A stretch of 64,000 nt of DNA. Origin: Planctomycetaceae bacterium. Its GTDB lineage: Bacteria > Planctomycetota > Planctomycetia > Planctomycetales > Planctomycetaceae. Under the pieces are notes generated by a model. It was not told where the DNA came from, did no database searches, and saw only the letters and a list, made by a program, of their open reading frames with translations. The first letter of the stretch is position 1. Every line of letters starts with the position of its first letter. Shown piece by piece: positions 19,200-27,614 of this stretch. Both the position numbers and the translations under genes were made by a program. The DNA lies in NCBI GenBank assembly GCA_021732785.1, contig JAKFUG010000001.1:62001-126000 (forward strand). The letters are read 5' to 3'.

Positions 19200-19560
19200 G
19201 AATTGTGCCTGTTGCCGGTGCCGGTCCCAGCGTCGGCTGATGGTCCTTCACCGGGAGGACCTCGTGACCGCCGGAGTCGGTGATGAGCTCACCGGTTTCC
19301 TGTTGACCGTCCAGCGCGTCGGACGTGATCACGCGACCGGTGAGCACGAGTTCTCTCAGCAGATCGAGCCCGGCCTTCTGCTCGTTGGTGCCCGCTGGTA
19401 CGGCACATGGCTGCACGGCTGGCGTCTTCCCTCATGCCCGCAGGGATCAAGAACTTGTGCCATGCACTGCCGCAAATCCCTCGCGGGGCACATCATGCCG
19501 AACGCTCCGTCTCCAGCACTCCATGTGCTTCTTTGCAAACTCACAGCCATCCCACCAACC
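19200..19560 (-). pseudogene. decayed ISAs1-family transposase fragment
   Basis: The leftward frame at about 19219-19404 encodes VITSDALDGQQETGELI followed by VLPVKDHQPTL, matching the catalytic (V)xxDA...Q.ET and LxVKDNQPTL segments of ISAs1/H-repeat transposases. Upstream, in another frame near 19466-19555, CEFAKKHMECWRRSVRHDVP resembles the N-terminal half. Frames are broken and both ends are missing. The remnant overlaps the pgi stop on one side and ends 100-200 bases before tRNA-Pro on the other. Confidence 0.65.
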
Positions 19561-19694
19561 CCGTCAAGTGGGCCATTTGATCCGCCGTGAGCAGCGACAG
19601 AGGCAGACTTGCAATTCCCGTCTGGCACTGCGATAACTGCCGTATCTCGGGTCAACGGAGTGGAAGCGCTCCCATTCCGTTGACTCGCGGTGAT

Positions 19695-19750
<56 letters not shown>

Positions 19751-19769
<19 letters not shown>

Positions 19770-21283
19770 CTTGATGAGATAAGAAGCCCTTCGGCGAGAA
19801 CGTCGAAGGGCTTTCTTGTTGTCGGGACTAGAGTTACGTCGTCGAGGACGAAGTTCAAAAAGACAATTTCCAAATACCGACGCTTCACCGGGTAGTCAGC
19901 CGTAAGCCATTTGCCACGAAGGTTTTGCGAAAGTTCAAAAGCCTTGATCGCAATTTCGGCGTTCTCGTCCAGTCCAAGATCGCAGGCATTCAATTTCAGC
20001 TTGAAGTTCGCCTCACGATCCCGATGCTCGGTGGCCTTGGCTGCATAGCCATCAGCATCAATCTCTTCGTTCAGCCGCATATTCAAAAGCTGATTCTTCT
20101 GCTGGCGAAGGAGTGAAAGCTGCCTTTGGATTTCTTCGGCCTTGAGCCGTGCGTCGTCCTGCTCGTACTGTGTCCGCACCCGCAACTGTGCTGCGAACCA
20201 CTCCCGCACGTCATCACTCTCGATGCGCATCTTGTCGAAGATCGCCAGCATTTGCAGGTCGATCTTTTCTTCGTTGAGACGAACCCGTGGATGGCCCGGA
20301 GCGTTGTACTGCGAGCAGCGGTAGTAAACGTATTCCTTCCCGGTCGTCTTCTTGACGACCGACTCCCCGGTGACGATGGCGTTGCAGTGTTTGCACTTAA
20401 TCAGACCACCGGCGTAGGTGAGTTCATGGGAACGGTAGACCTTCTCCCCCAACAGCACTTGCACCGTGTCCCAAGTCACCCGATCAACCAGCGCCTTGTG
20501 CGTCCCAGGATGCCACTGCCCCTGGTACTTCACTTCCCCGATGTATGAACGATCCCGGAGAATGGCGTACAGCTTACTTCGTGGAAATCGAGGTACGGAA
20601 TCGCTGTAGGGGATGCCTTCTTGGTAGAGACGCTCCTGAAGGCTGTCGAGGGTCAAATGATGATATGCGTACAGATCGAAGAGCTTGGTGACTTTTGTGC
20701 CGTTCACGGGATGAACCTCCACAAGACCACGTTTCTCAACTCGGATATTTCGATAACCGTAAGGAGCCTTCTGCGGGAACAGACCTTCTTCGACCCGCCG
20801 CTTCACGCCACCTTTCACGTCGATTGATTGCTGCTCCGTGTAGAAGCTCGCCATGCTCGCCAACATGCGGCGTTGCATCCGGCCTGCGGGCGTATTCTCG
20901 GTGGGTTGCGTCACCGAAAAGAATGGCACGTCGAATTCTGACTCCAGCCGTTCAAGCTCAACGTAGTCGAACAGGTTTCGAGCCGCCCGGTCAACCTTGT
21001 AGAACAAGATTCCGTCAAGCTCGATAGCGTGCTTCTTGGCGTATGCAATCAGTTCCTTGAACGTCTTGCGTTCGTCCGTCTTGCTCGCCGTTTCTGCAAT
21101 TCGCCAGAGCTTGATGATCGTTCCATTCTGCCTCTCGGCGTAGGCGTTCAGAGCGTCAACTTGAATGTCGAGTGAGAAGCCTTCACGCTCTTGTTCCCGA
21201 CTGCTGACCCGTGCCAGGGCAATGAACCGCTTCTTTTTCTGCGTGCTTGTCTTGGGTTTGTTGTTTGACTTGGGCTTCTTCAT
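19751..21283 (-). CDS. large serine recombinase (integrase of the element)
   Basis: A 510-residue site-specific recombinase. Resolvase catalytic domain at about residues 18-165 with FIALARVSSREQ (nucleophile probably S27) and YKVDRAARNLFDYVELE. The recombinase domain spans about 185-290 (APYGYRNI, YAILRDRSYIGEVKYQGQW), a zinc-ribbon-like CKHC with a later YYRCSQY follows, then a coiled coil rich in Gln/Leu/Lys (about 380-430). The final residues SSSRAGGI are read from tRNA-Pro sequence on the opposite strand. The gene starts inside the coupled upstream gene (ATGA overlap at 21280-21283). Confidence 0.92.
19784..19813 (+). terminator. hairpin terminator after tRNA-Pro, inside the integrase 3' end
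   Basis: Perfect 10-bp stem AAGCCCTTCG / CGAAGGGCTT with a 10-base loop, followed by TTCTTGTTGT on the plus strand. On the minus strand the same bases encode the integrase C-terminal PFDVLAEGLL. Confidence 0.75.
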
Positions 21284-21894
21284 CGGATGGCCTCCCTGCC
21301 TTCGCCAACCTTCGGGTACATCACGTCCAGAAGATTGTGGACGTTAATCAGAATTTCCAGAGCGTCGTCAGCGGTCAGGAGTTGCCGGTAATACCGTTGC
21401 CAGACTCGGAGTGTGTCCTCGATCTCGTTGCCCGTGATCCATTTCGGTGCGCCGGGCGGGACAACCGAAAACCACTCCTTCACCGATTCACGTTGATGGC
21501 GAACTTCTTGGCCCTTTACCCGGATGGACGGAAGGCCCTGCCGAAGAAGTTGCTCATATTGTTCGGCGGTGAGTCCTCGCCAAGCCATCAGGTCTTGGGC
21601 CGACATCGGCTCGTCGCTGCCCTTGAATCCCCAGGGATAGACGAACTCAACAGTGTCGCCAGGAAGAACCCGGTAATGGCGTCCGAAACGCTGGCCGTTG
21701 ATGAATGGAACGCACCATCGGGGCGCATTCAGAACTTCACGAGTCCAGATGTGGATGGACGCAACAGATTGCCCCACCGAGTTGGACAAGATTATGTCGT
21801 TGGCCCCATAGATGACCTTCACCGAGCAGGCAGTCGCCACGCCGGGAAAACCGATGGGGTTCGGACGATCAGAACGATTTCTTACGGCAACCAT
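21280..21894 (-). CDS. unknown protein with a possible beta-grasp half and HTH half, coupled to the integrase
   Basis: A 204-residue protein. The N-terminal 95 residues contain VCFINGQ-like phrases (CVPFINGQRFGRHYRVLPGD, then TVEFVYP) that recall ThiS/MoaD-type beta-grasp sequences. The rest (LTAEQYEQLLRQGLPSIRVK and RHQRESVKEWF) resembles excisionase-type HTH proteins. Its stop overlaps the integrase start (ATGA), so the two are probably co-translated. A role in controlling excision is an inference; no named family is recognised. Confidence 0.6.
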   Translation of the reverse strand: MVAVRNRSDRPNPIGFPGVATACSVKVIYGANDIILSNSVGQSVASIHIWTREVLNAPRWCVPFINGQRFGRHYRVLPGDTVEFVYPWGFKGSDEPMSAQDLMAWRGLTAEQYEQLLRQGLPSIRVKGQEVRHQRESVKEWFSVVPPGAPKWITGNEIEDTLRVWQRYYRQLLTADDALEILINVHNLLDVMYPKVGEGREAIR

Positions 21895-22060
21895 GAACAG
21901 ACAATCTCCCTTTCACGCAAAAAAAGCGTGGTACGAGATCGCCTGTTTGGTTTCTGGCCGTAGTCCAAAACAAGGCAGGCTGGGGGCAAGCAGAGCGGCC
22001 ACAAAAAGTAGGCCCCAGCACCGATCTCAAAATTTTACCACGATGGAATTCGTTTGTAAA

Positions 22061-22516
22061 TCACTTTTGGGGCGGCTGGCGTTTTCTCTTGCCACCGAGT
22101 TTTGAGGCACGGATGCCACGCTTGATCCGCTGGCTCTGGTCTTCCTGGACCGTCTTGGGCATCTGTTTGATGAGCGTGTGGGCGACGAGATCAGCAAAGC
22201 CGATCTCGGTTCCATCTGTCGTCACGATCTGCACCCCGGCTTTCTGAATCGCCCCAATGATCTCCGATGAGAGACTCCGGGTGAGCCGTGTGAGGTCGCT
22301 GCACACCAAGACTTCGACATCCCCCTTGGCAGCGTCTTCCAGTAACTTCTTGAGGCCAGTGCGATCCTGAATTTCCTGGGTGCCGCTGGCAACGTCACTG
22401 ACTTCGCCAACGATCTCGTACTCCCCGCCCAATCTGGCAAGAAGTTCTTCATGCTGGCCCTCACGGTCCAGTCCGAGTTTGCTGCTAAATCTGGTGTATA
22501 TCACTGCTTTCTTCAT
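22061..22516 (-). CDS. small serine recombinase, catalytic domain only
   Basis: A 151-residue protein starting MKKAVIYTRFSSKLGLDREG, with the resolvase N-terminal catalytic fold (catalytic Ser in YTRFSS), VLVCSDLTRLTRSLSSEII and the E-helix region QRIKRGIRASKLGGKRKR. It ends with a short basic tail and lacks the usual HTH_7 domain, so it may bind DNA weakly or with a partner. It could act as a resolvase or invertase within the element. Confidence 0.82.
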   Translation of the reverse strand: MKKAVIYTRFSSKLGLDREGQHEELLARLGGEYEIVGEVSDVASGTQEIQDRTGLKKLLEDAAKGDVEVLVCSDLTRLTRSLSSEIIGAIQKAGVQIVTTDGTEIGFADLVAHTLIKQMPKTVQEDQSQRIKRGIRASKLGGKRKRQPPQK

Positions 22517-22761
22517 GGTCTTGCTCCTTGAAACGGTAATTGATTGCGAGTCTGCGTGTTCCTAGAGAGTGAAAGGGGCATTGAGTTCATTTCCGTGATC
22601 GTGATTTGGTACTTACCCCAGATTGAAGTTGGCATCGACCGACACTTTGATGCAGCCGTCCGAACAACGAATCTCCCCGCCGCCGCAATGGACGGAGGGG
22701 ATTCGTGCAGGCACTTATGGTGTCGAGGCAGTGGCATAGCTGCGCCTACAAAGCTCGCCGA
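22517..22761. other. gap between two leftward genes with an imperfect hairpin
   Basis: No supported gene in 245 bases. CGAATCTCCCC (from about 22668) can pair imperfectly with GGGGATTCG (ending near 22706); it could end the transcript of the leftward genes to its right. A 74-residue leftward frame here has unusual composition and was not called. Confidence 0.4.
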
Positions 22762-23091
22762 TTACTGCGAAAACTGGTGTAGAATCCGCTCGATCTGCGA
22801 TTTGGAAAGCGAGACGGGGATAACTTGCTCGCTAGGCGTTCCCTTTTTTATTCGCCTTCTCGACGCAAAGATCACGTTGCCAACAATTTGCCCACATCGA
22901 GGATGGACAAAGTTGGGAGCCAGCTTCTTTAGTTTGCCCTCGTCATCGAAATACATATCAATGCCGTCTTCATCGTAAGGAGCATATTGCACCCATCCTT
23001 CGAGAAGACTACGCCATTCGGCGTAACCTTCTCCTGGGTCGCAATCCATCTCGACAGGCTTTTCACTCGGTCGTTTCAAGACAATTTTCAC
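22762..23091 (-). CDS. DUF3846-like protein
   Basis: A 109-residue protein. The segment DGIDMYFDDEGKLKKLAPNF followed by GQIVGNVIFA matches the general DUF3846 pattern (acidic residues, NEEGKLKGLPxN, then a hydrophobic IxGxxV strand). Such proteins occur in phages and plasmids; biochemical function unknown. It is the last gene of a three-gene leftward set. Confidence 0.6.
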   Translation of the reverse strand: MKIVLKRPSEKPVEMDCDPGEGYAEWRSLLEGWVQYAPYDEDGIDMYFDDEGKLKKLAPNFVHPRCGQIVGNVIFASRRRIKKGTPSEQVIPVSLSKSQIERILHQFSQ

Positions 23092-23136
23092 GGCTGTCTC
23101 CTTAGTTGCTGGTTGTCGTTGTGTTTTTGTGTCTGG

Positions 23137-23367
23137 TTATCGGTCATGGCTTAGGTCCTCGACCGACTTCAGGTTCTTGAGAAAAGCCTGGGCTGCTTTC
23201 GGTCCTTTTTCCACCGCCAGAAAAAAGGCATGTATCACTACGGGAAGGCGACGTAGGCCCTCCTCGGTGATTAGCTGGGTTGTGATGGTGTTGTCGTTGT
23301 CGTCGCAGAAACGAATCAACACTGAGCCGTTGTGCAGTTTCTCGAAATCGAAGCCAGTAGCGATCAC
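23137..23367 (-). CDS. small hypothetical protein
   Basis: A 76-residue protein, MIATGFDFEKLHNGSVLIRF, mixed alpha/beta by appearance with no recognised motif. Its start overlaps the stop of the zinc-ribbon gene by 4 bases (ATGA), supporting real translation and joint expression. Confidence 0.6.
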   Translation of the reverse strand: MIATGFDFEKLHNGSVLIRFCDDNDNTITTQLITEEGLRRLPVVIHAFFLAVEKGPKAAQAFLKNLKSVEDLSHDR

Positions 23368-23855
23368 TTGCTGGCCTCCTTCGCCAATTTCTCAACGGCA
23401 TCCCCGTAGGTGCTGCCTTGGGGGATGTCGAGGTCGGAGCAGTAACCAGCGGGCAGGATGCCGGTGCAGCCAGTCAGCCGCTCCACGAACCACTCCAAGC
23501 CGACTTCCACGCCATCCACGTCCACCGTGTCCGTGTCGCATTCGAGAAAATCCTGGAAGGCTTCCCGGATATGAGTCGGAGCGTCCTTGATCTTCGCTGC
23601 CTGCTCGAACCTTGCGACGATCTCATCAGGTTCGGTGATCGGTTCGCCGTCCTCGTCAACCAATTCCCAGCCGCACTGTTTGCACTCATAGGCTTGGGCA
23701 GAATCTTCACCGCTGCACTCACTGTCCTCGATGAACTCGTCATCGACTTCGCCCCTTGAATTGAACTTTGCGACGACGGATTCATCGTAGATCATTGAAC
23801 GCTGCTGATTGAATTCGTCGCTTCCGCACTCCGGGCAAGTCAATCTCTTACTCAT
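23364..23855 (-). CDS. zinc-ribbon protein, unknown function
   Basis: A 163-residue acidic protein. Two CxxC pairs (CPECGSDEF at about residues 6-14 and CKQCGWE near residue 60) form a probable zinc ribbon; the rest is acidic and helix-rich. ATG 23855 is chosen because AGGAGA lies about 8 bases before it; a longer frame to 23999 would cross the palindrome at 23881. It is the first gene of the leftward set ending at 22762. Confidence 0.65.
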   Translation of the reverse strand: MSKRLTCPECGSDEFNQQRSMIYDESVVAKFNSRGEVDDEFIEDSECSGEDSAQAYECKQCGWELVDEDGEPITEPDEIVARFEQAAKIKDAPTHIREAFQDFLECDTDTVDVDGVEVGLEWFVERLTGCTGILPAGYCSDLDIPQGSTYGDAVEKLAKEASK

Positions 23856-23880
23856 GTGTGGTTCTCCTGAACTGATGTGA

Positions 23881-23903
23881 AAACGGAACCTTTTGTTTCC
23901 GTT
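23881..23903. repeat. copy 1 of a 23-bp near-palindrome
   Basis: Arms AACGGAA and TTCCGTT around a CTTTTG-type core. Read on the minus strand it matches bases 25983-26005 at 22 of 23 positions. This copy lies in the divergent spacer 26 bases upstream of the zinc-ribbon gene start. Confidence 0.65.
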
Positions 23904-24017
23904 CATGCCAATGTCGGGGTCTGGCAAAACCGCTCTACAAACGGCCATTTCCGTGGTAGAATCTTCAGCCGAAAACAGCCTTTCACTGCGAAAGACCACG
24001 TTCGTCGGCTATCCAAT

Positions 24018-24051
24018 GAAGCGACCGGTCGGGCGTAGCGCCGCTACGTCC
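24018..24051. repeat. left arm of a perfect 34-bp inverted repeat
   Basis: Exact reverse complement of 25480-25513. Each arm is built from two short palindromes, GACCGGTC and CGTAGCGCCGCTACG. The two arms enclose a single gene (24084-25478); the cassette totals 1,496 bp. No flanking target duplication was seen. Confidence 0.9.
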
Positions 24052-24083
24052 GAAAAGAATCGTGGGGTTTCGAGGGTGAACTG

Positions 24084-25478
24084 ATGTACGAACCGTTACG
24101 AGCTTCGCTGATGGCGATTTGGAGCGAGATGAGCCGGGCATCTCAGAGGTATCCGGCTCTCTACCATCAGCGGTTTTCAGACCCAATGCTCGTCGGTCCC
24201 GGCCTAATTTCCGAGGAGGCATTCGCAGCCTTCCAAGGGATGTTTCCCGACAAAGAGTGGGCGTCGTGGGAACGAACCCCTGATGGAAGTTATTGGGGGC
24301 GATTTCACGGCAAGAAGGATGGCCTGGATGAGTTCGAGCGACTGGCCGAAAGCGCCTATCTGGTCCTACACGAATTCAATTCCGAACTGCCCGAAGGTCA
24401 CGGATTCCACGGATGGTTGAATGTGATTCACGACATGGCCCGTGACTTCCCGACGCCTTTGCTTCGGACCCGGTATGGCGTGTGGGGAATTGACCCGCAA
24501 CCTACGGGCGACAAGTTCGATGAGGTTGTGAACCTCTGGGAGAACTCGGCGACTGCACGTTTTCGTCCGCACCCATTCTTCAACGAGTTGGTTCACAACG
24601 TCTTCACGTCATCTATGTCAGCAATCGAGTTGATCTTGGCCCCGGAGAAGGCACTATTGGTGGGAGAGTGGCTGGATGACTTTCCCGTGATTCTTTACCG
24701 CTTCGAGGATGAGCCATCGTCTGAGCCGGAACTTGACGGCTCGCAACGACACCATCCAGCGAGCGATGTTCAAGATCAATCGGACAAAGGTTCTAAACGA
24801 TTGGTCGAAGAGAAGATCACCCGACCAATTGTCGAAATGGCGTTTGATGGAGCGACGTGGCAGTTCCGATACGAGTTTGCCGGTATCAAGGAAAGCGGGC
24901 CGATTACAACCGACATGAAAGGATTCACCATGTATCAGGCCATCCTGAAACATGACGGTGATGAGCGATGGTCTTCTGAGGAATTCGAGAGAGAAGCCGG
25001 GTTGGGACGCCCAAAAGTGTTTTACTTGAATACAGGAACGGTCGATGCCGACGCCGAAAGCCGGAAAGCGGTTTTTGATTCAGAGGGCGATGGGGAGCCA
25101 ATCGTTCTACAAGGCGCTTCAACGGATCAGATAATTGATGACAAAGACCGCAGACAGTTGCTCAACGACATCGAATCTTTGCAGAAAGAGCTTGAGACGT
25201 GCCAGAACCTTGAACGATCTGAAGAAATCGAACAACAACTTGAGCGGTTAATTGCTCGGCGTTCACGTTCGGTGAATATCAGAGGCAAGTCTCGCACAGT
25301 CAACTGCACTGAGGAAGAAAAGGCACGAAAGCGAGTTACAAATAGACTGAGTGCTGCCAGAAACATGCTGATGAAGAGTATGCCCACCTTGGCTCAGTAT
25401 CTACTTATGACCGTCAAGAATGACAATGGCTGGTCATACACATCCAGTCGAGCGTTAGCGTTGTTGGCACAAAAATAA
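24084..25478 (+). CDS. unknown protein inside the 34-bp inverted-repeat cassette
   Basis: A 464-residue protein. The first 215 residues (MYEPLRASLMAIWSEMSRAS onward) match nothing I recognise. Residues about 245-310 (DGATWQFRYEFAGIKESGPI, then DMKGFTMYQAIL) look like a winged-helix-like module. A coiled coil (about 350-390) and EEKARKRVTNRLSAARNMLM follow, ending GWSYTSS. This C-terminal architecture recalls a domain seen in actinobacterial and planctomycete regulators and hypothetical proteins. The ATG is 33 bases after the left repeat arm and the stop 2 bases before the right arm, so gene and repeats form a compact unit. Confidence 0.6.
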   Translation: MYEPLRASLMAIWSEMSRASQRYPALYHQRFSDPMLVGPGLISEEAFAAFQGMFPDKEWASWERTPDGSYWGRFHGKKDGLDEFERLAESAYLVLHEFNSELPEGHGFHGWLNVIHDMARDFPTPLLRTRYGVWGIDPQPTGDKFDEVVNLWENSATARFRPHPFFNELVHNVFTSSMSAIELILAPEKALLVGEWLDDFPVILYRFEDEPSSEPELDGSQRHHPASDVQDQSDKGSKRLVEEKITRPIVEMAFDGATWQFRYEFAGIKESGPITTDMKGFTMYQAILKHDGDERWSSEEFEREAGLGRPKVFYLNTGTVDADAESRKAVFDSEGDGEPIVLQGASTDQIIDDKDRRQLLNDIESLQKELETCQNLERSEEIEQQLERLIARRSRSVNIRGKSRTVNCTEEEKARKRVTNRLSAARNMLMKSMPTLAQYLLMTVKNDNGWSYTSSRALALLAQK

Positions 25479-25479
25479 A

Positions 25480-25513
25480 GGACGTAGCGGCGCTACGCCC
25501 GACCGGTCGCTTC
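25480..25513. repeat. right arm of the perfect 34-bp inverted repeat
   Basis: Exact reverse complement of 24018-24051. It starts 2 bases after the stop of the enclosed gene and could also fold as a terminator hairpin. Confidence 0.9.
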
Positions 25514-25608
25514 TGTTCTCAGGTGGTGCGGATTGGCCGCACCAATTTCACTGCTGACTCATCGCCCCTGGCGTGGGAAAGCTCTGGCTGAGAATTGGAG
25601 ATTGAACA

Positions 25609-26484
25609 ATGGTCGTCATGACCGGCAGCAACCGTTTAGCGGTAGCAGCAGCGAGAACTCTGGAAAAGTTGGCAGAACAAGCGGCAACGCAACAAGAACA
25701 CACGGAGACGGAGAAGAACTCCGTGGTGGCCGAGTCGAGCGACGATCTGTCGCCCATGACCGACGCTGAATACGAGACGCTCGCCGACCTCGAAGCGAAC
25801 ATCTCGGACTCGTGGTGGAAGATGGGCCAGGCGTTCGCCGAGATCAAGGCGAAGAAACTGTATCGGCAGACAAAAGACGGGACTCGACGAACTTGGGACG
25901 AGTATTGCAAGGATACCCACGGTATCAGCAAGCAGCAGGTGGACAAGATCATCCGGGCTGCTGATGTCCGTCTGACTCTTGAAACGGAAACAAAAGTTTC
26001 CGTTTTGCCAGCGACGGTTTCCCAAGCAGCCGAATTGAGTGGTCTGCAACCGGCAGAGATGGCAACGGCGACCGAAGACGCTGTGACCGCCGCAGTATCC
26101 GAGAATCGGAAGCCCACGGCCAAGGACTTCAAGCGGGCGGCGGCAACGCTCAAGATTGCCAACACCGGAGAATTGTCGGCCCCTGCCAGCCAGTCACATG
26201 AAGGCGAGACGGCGGTTGAAGAACCACTGGTGCCGGAACGTCTTCAGCAGCGGCCATTTCGATTCCGTGCCAGCGTAAGGTCGAAAGACGATCTCGTACT
26301 CAAAGCGGTAGATCAGATCACAGCAGAACACGAGATCAAGATCACCAAACGAGGCAAGCCGTCTGGTGGCGTTGTCTGCCATCCTACGACGGACAACATC
26401 AAGAACTGGTTGACAAACCTCGGCGTTTGGCTTGAGGCAAATAAGCCGGGCGACTTTCGGCTCATCGTCGAAAGCCAAGAATGA
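25609..26484 (+). CDS. ParB/KorB-like or DUF3102-like DNA-binding protein
   Basis: A 291-residue protein. Residues about 50-115 (MTDAEYETLADLEANI, WKMGQAFAEIKAKKLY, then WDEYCKDTHGISKQQVDKII) match the type of plasmid/phage protein that couples an ARI-type helix to an HTH; VLPATVSQAAELSGL follows as in ParB-like proteins. The C-terminal 80 residues (FRFRASVRSKDDLVLKAVD) form a separate domain. Likely roles are partition, copy control or regulation. GGAG precedes the ATG. The gene contains one copy of the 23-bp near-palindrome (25982-26005). Confidence 0.6.
   Translation: MVVMTGSNRLAVAAARTLEKLAEQAATQQEHTETEKNSVVAESSDDLSPMTDAEYETLADLEANISDSWWKMGQAFAEIKAKKLYRQTKDGTRRTWDEYCKDTHGISKQQVDKIIRAADVRLTLETETKVSVLPATVSQAAELSGLQPAEMATATEDAVTAAVSENRKPTAKDFKRAAATLKIANTGELSAPASQSHEGETAVEEPLVPERLQQRPFRFRASVRSKDDLVLKAVDQITAEHEIKITKRGKPSGGVVCHPTTDNIKNWLTNLGVWLEANKPGDFRLIVESQE
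25982..26005. repeat. copy 2 of the 23-bp near-palindrome (inside the ParB-like gene)
   Basis: Perfect 9-bp arms AAACGGAAA and TTTCCGTTT with spacer CAAAAG. It matches copy 1 (minus strand) at 22 of 23 positions and encodes residues ETKVSV of the host gene. Confidence 0.65.
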
Positions 26485-26639
26485 AAACGGTGAAGTGGGG
26501 CGGCAGGAAGAACCCCCTGCCGCTCTCACCTTTGTCGGACCAACGACTCAATTGGACACGCAAGAGCCATTGGCGATAGCCACCATATTCCCTTTCGCTC
26601 TCGAACAAATGTTGACCTCATCGCTTCCAGGACTGCGAA

Positions 26640-27206
26640 ATGAACGACACTCTTTATTATTTGTGCTTCACAACGGACAACGGCGAATTGGACCTTCTTA
26701 CCAGCCATGCGACTCGTGAAGAGGCATGGAAAGAGTGGGAAGCTCAAAAGCCAACCATGACGGACTTTAGCCGCTACAGCATCAAGTGCATTGCCGAGTT
26801 GGGAAGAAACGTGCGTGATTACACAAGCCTACAGGACGAACTCCGGCACCGAATTTCCCAAAAGCAACAGGAACGCCAAGCGGTTCGGCAGGCAAGAGCG
26901 ATACTTCGGAGCGTGCGGGACACATTGCCAGAAGTGGCGCACAGACCTCTGACGGACAAGTTCATCGAACTCACGGACATCATCGACAAAGGCGAACGGT
27001 ACATCGAGAACCGCAGCCGTGAAGTAGAGAGGTACGCTTATCACGTTGAACGATGCATCAAAGATGGTGCGTTACTCCGAGCAGCAATCAACTCGGCCAA
27101 GGCTGCGAATGGCAAGGCAATTCACATCCTTGATAAACGCAGTCTCGCCCAAACGCACAACATTCGGGGCGATGACAATTCCAAAGAGACGGAAGACAGC
27201 GAGTAA
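26640..27206 (+). CDS. hypothetical coiled-coil protein
   Basis: A 188-residue protein. The N-terminal 45 residues (MNDTLYYLCFTTDNGELDLL) look like a small alpha/beta unit. Residues about 60-150 are charged and helical (DELRHRISQKQQERQAVRQA), suggesting a coiled coil. It ends with an acidic tail. No family recognised. It lies in the rightward run between the ParB-like gene and the primase. Confidence 0.6.
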   Translation: MNDTLYYLCFTTDNGELDLLTSHATREEAWKEWEAQKPTMTDFSRYSIKCIAELGRNVRDYTSLQDELRHRISQKQQERQAVRQARAILRSVRDTLPEVAHRPLTDKFIELTDIIDKGERYIENRSREVERYAYHVERCIKDGALLRAAINSAKAANGKAIHILDKRSLAQTHNIRGDDNSKETEDSE

Positions 27207-27279
27207 ATATCGGTGAAGCCCCTCTTCTTTTCATGATGAGAAATCTCGCCAGCACACTACATAAGTGCGGAGGATCATC

Positions 27280-27486
27280 ATGACCAAAGAATTGTTTTTG
27301 CTGGGCGACGTGTCTCGTCGCTTGAACGTCCCGCCGCACCGTATCAGCTATCTCTTCGTGAAGAGGGCTATCCCGGAGCCACTTCTCCGACTGGGAAATC
27401 GCCGTGTGTTCACCGAAGAAGATGGCCGGGCCATTGCGAAGATGCTGGGCCTGGAATGGAAGTGGGACAAGGATCAGGAGAAATGA
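27280..27486 (+). CDS. MerR-type HTH / excisionase-like protein
   Basis: A 68-residue protein, MTKELFLLGDVSRRLNVPPH, then RISYLFVKRAIPEP and RVFTEEDGRAIAKMLGL: a single winged HTH of MerR/HTH_17 type, as in excisionases and small plasmid regulators. ATG 27280 follows GGAGG by 5-7 bases, which is better than the in-frame ATG at 27265. It could be the excisionase or a regulator of the primase gene that follows. Confidence 0.72.
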   Translation: MTKELFLLGDVSRRLNVPPHRISYLFVKRAIPEPLLRLGNRRVFTEEDGRAIAKMLGLEWKWDKDQEK

Positions 27487-27614
27487 AGGCTGGCGTCGTC
27501 CGGCATGAGGACCATGACGACGCCAGCCAAGGTGCAAACGCTACCGGCTCGATTGTGACGATGCCCGTCGTGCCTGCACCTGCGATTAAATCAAAACTGC
27601 AATGTAGGTGAGTA

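Noticed and set aside
19171-19590. 139-codon plus-strand frame between pgi and tRNA-Pro
   Set aside because: The minus strand here has recognisable ISAs1 transposase motifs; the plus frame has none.
21280-21894. Bacterial ubiquitin-like conjugation system based on the beta-grasp resemblance
   Set aside because: No E1, E2 or JAB-peptidase gene is nearby, so a conjugation system is not supported.
22513-22737. 74-codon minus-strand frame upstream of the small resolvase
   Set aside because: Unusual composition, overlap with the resolvase leader and no motif.
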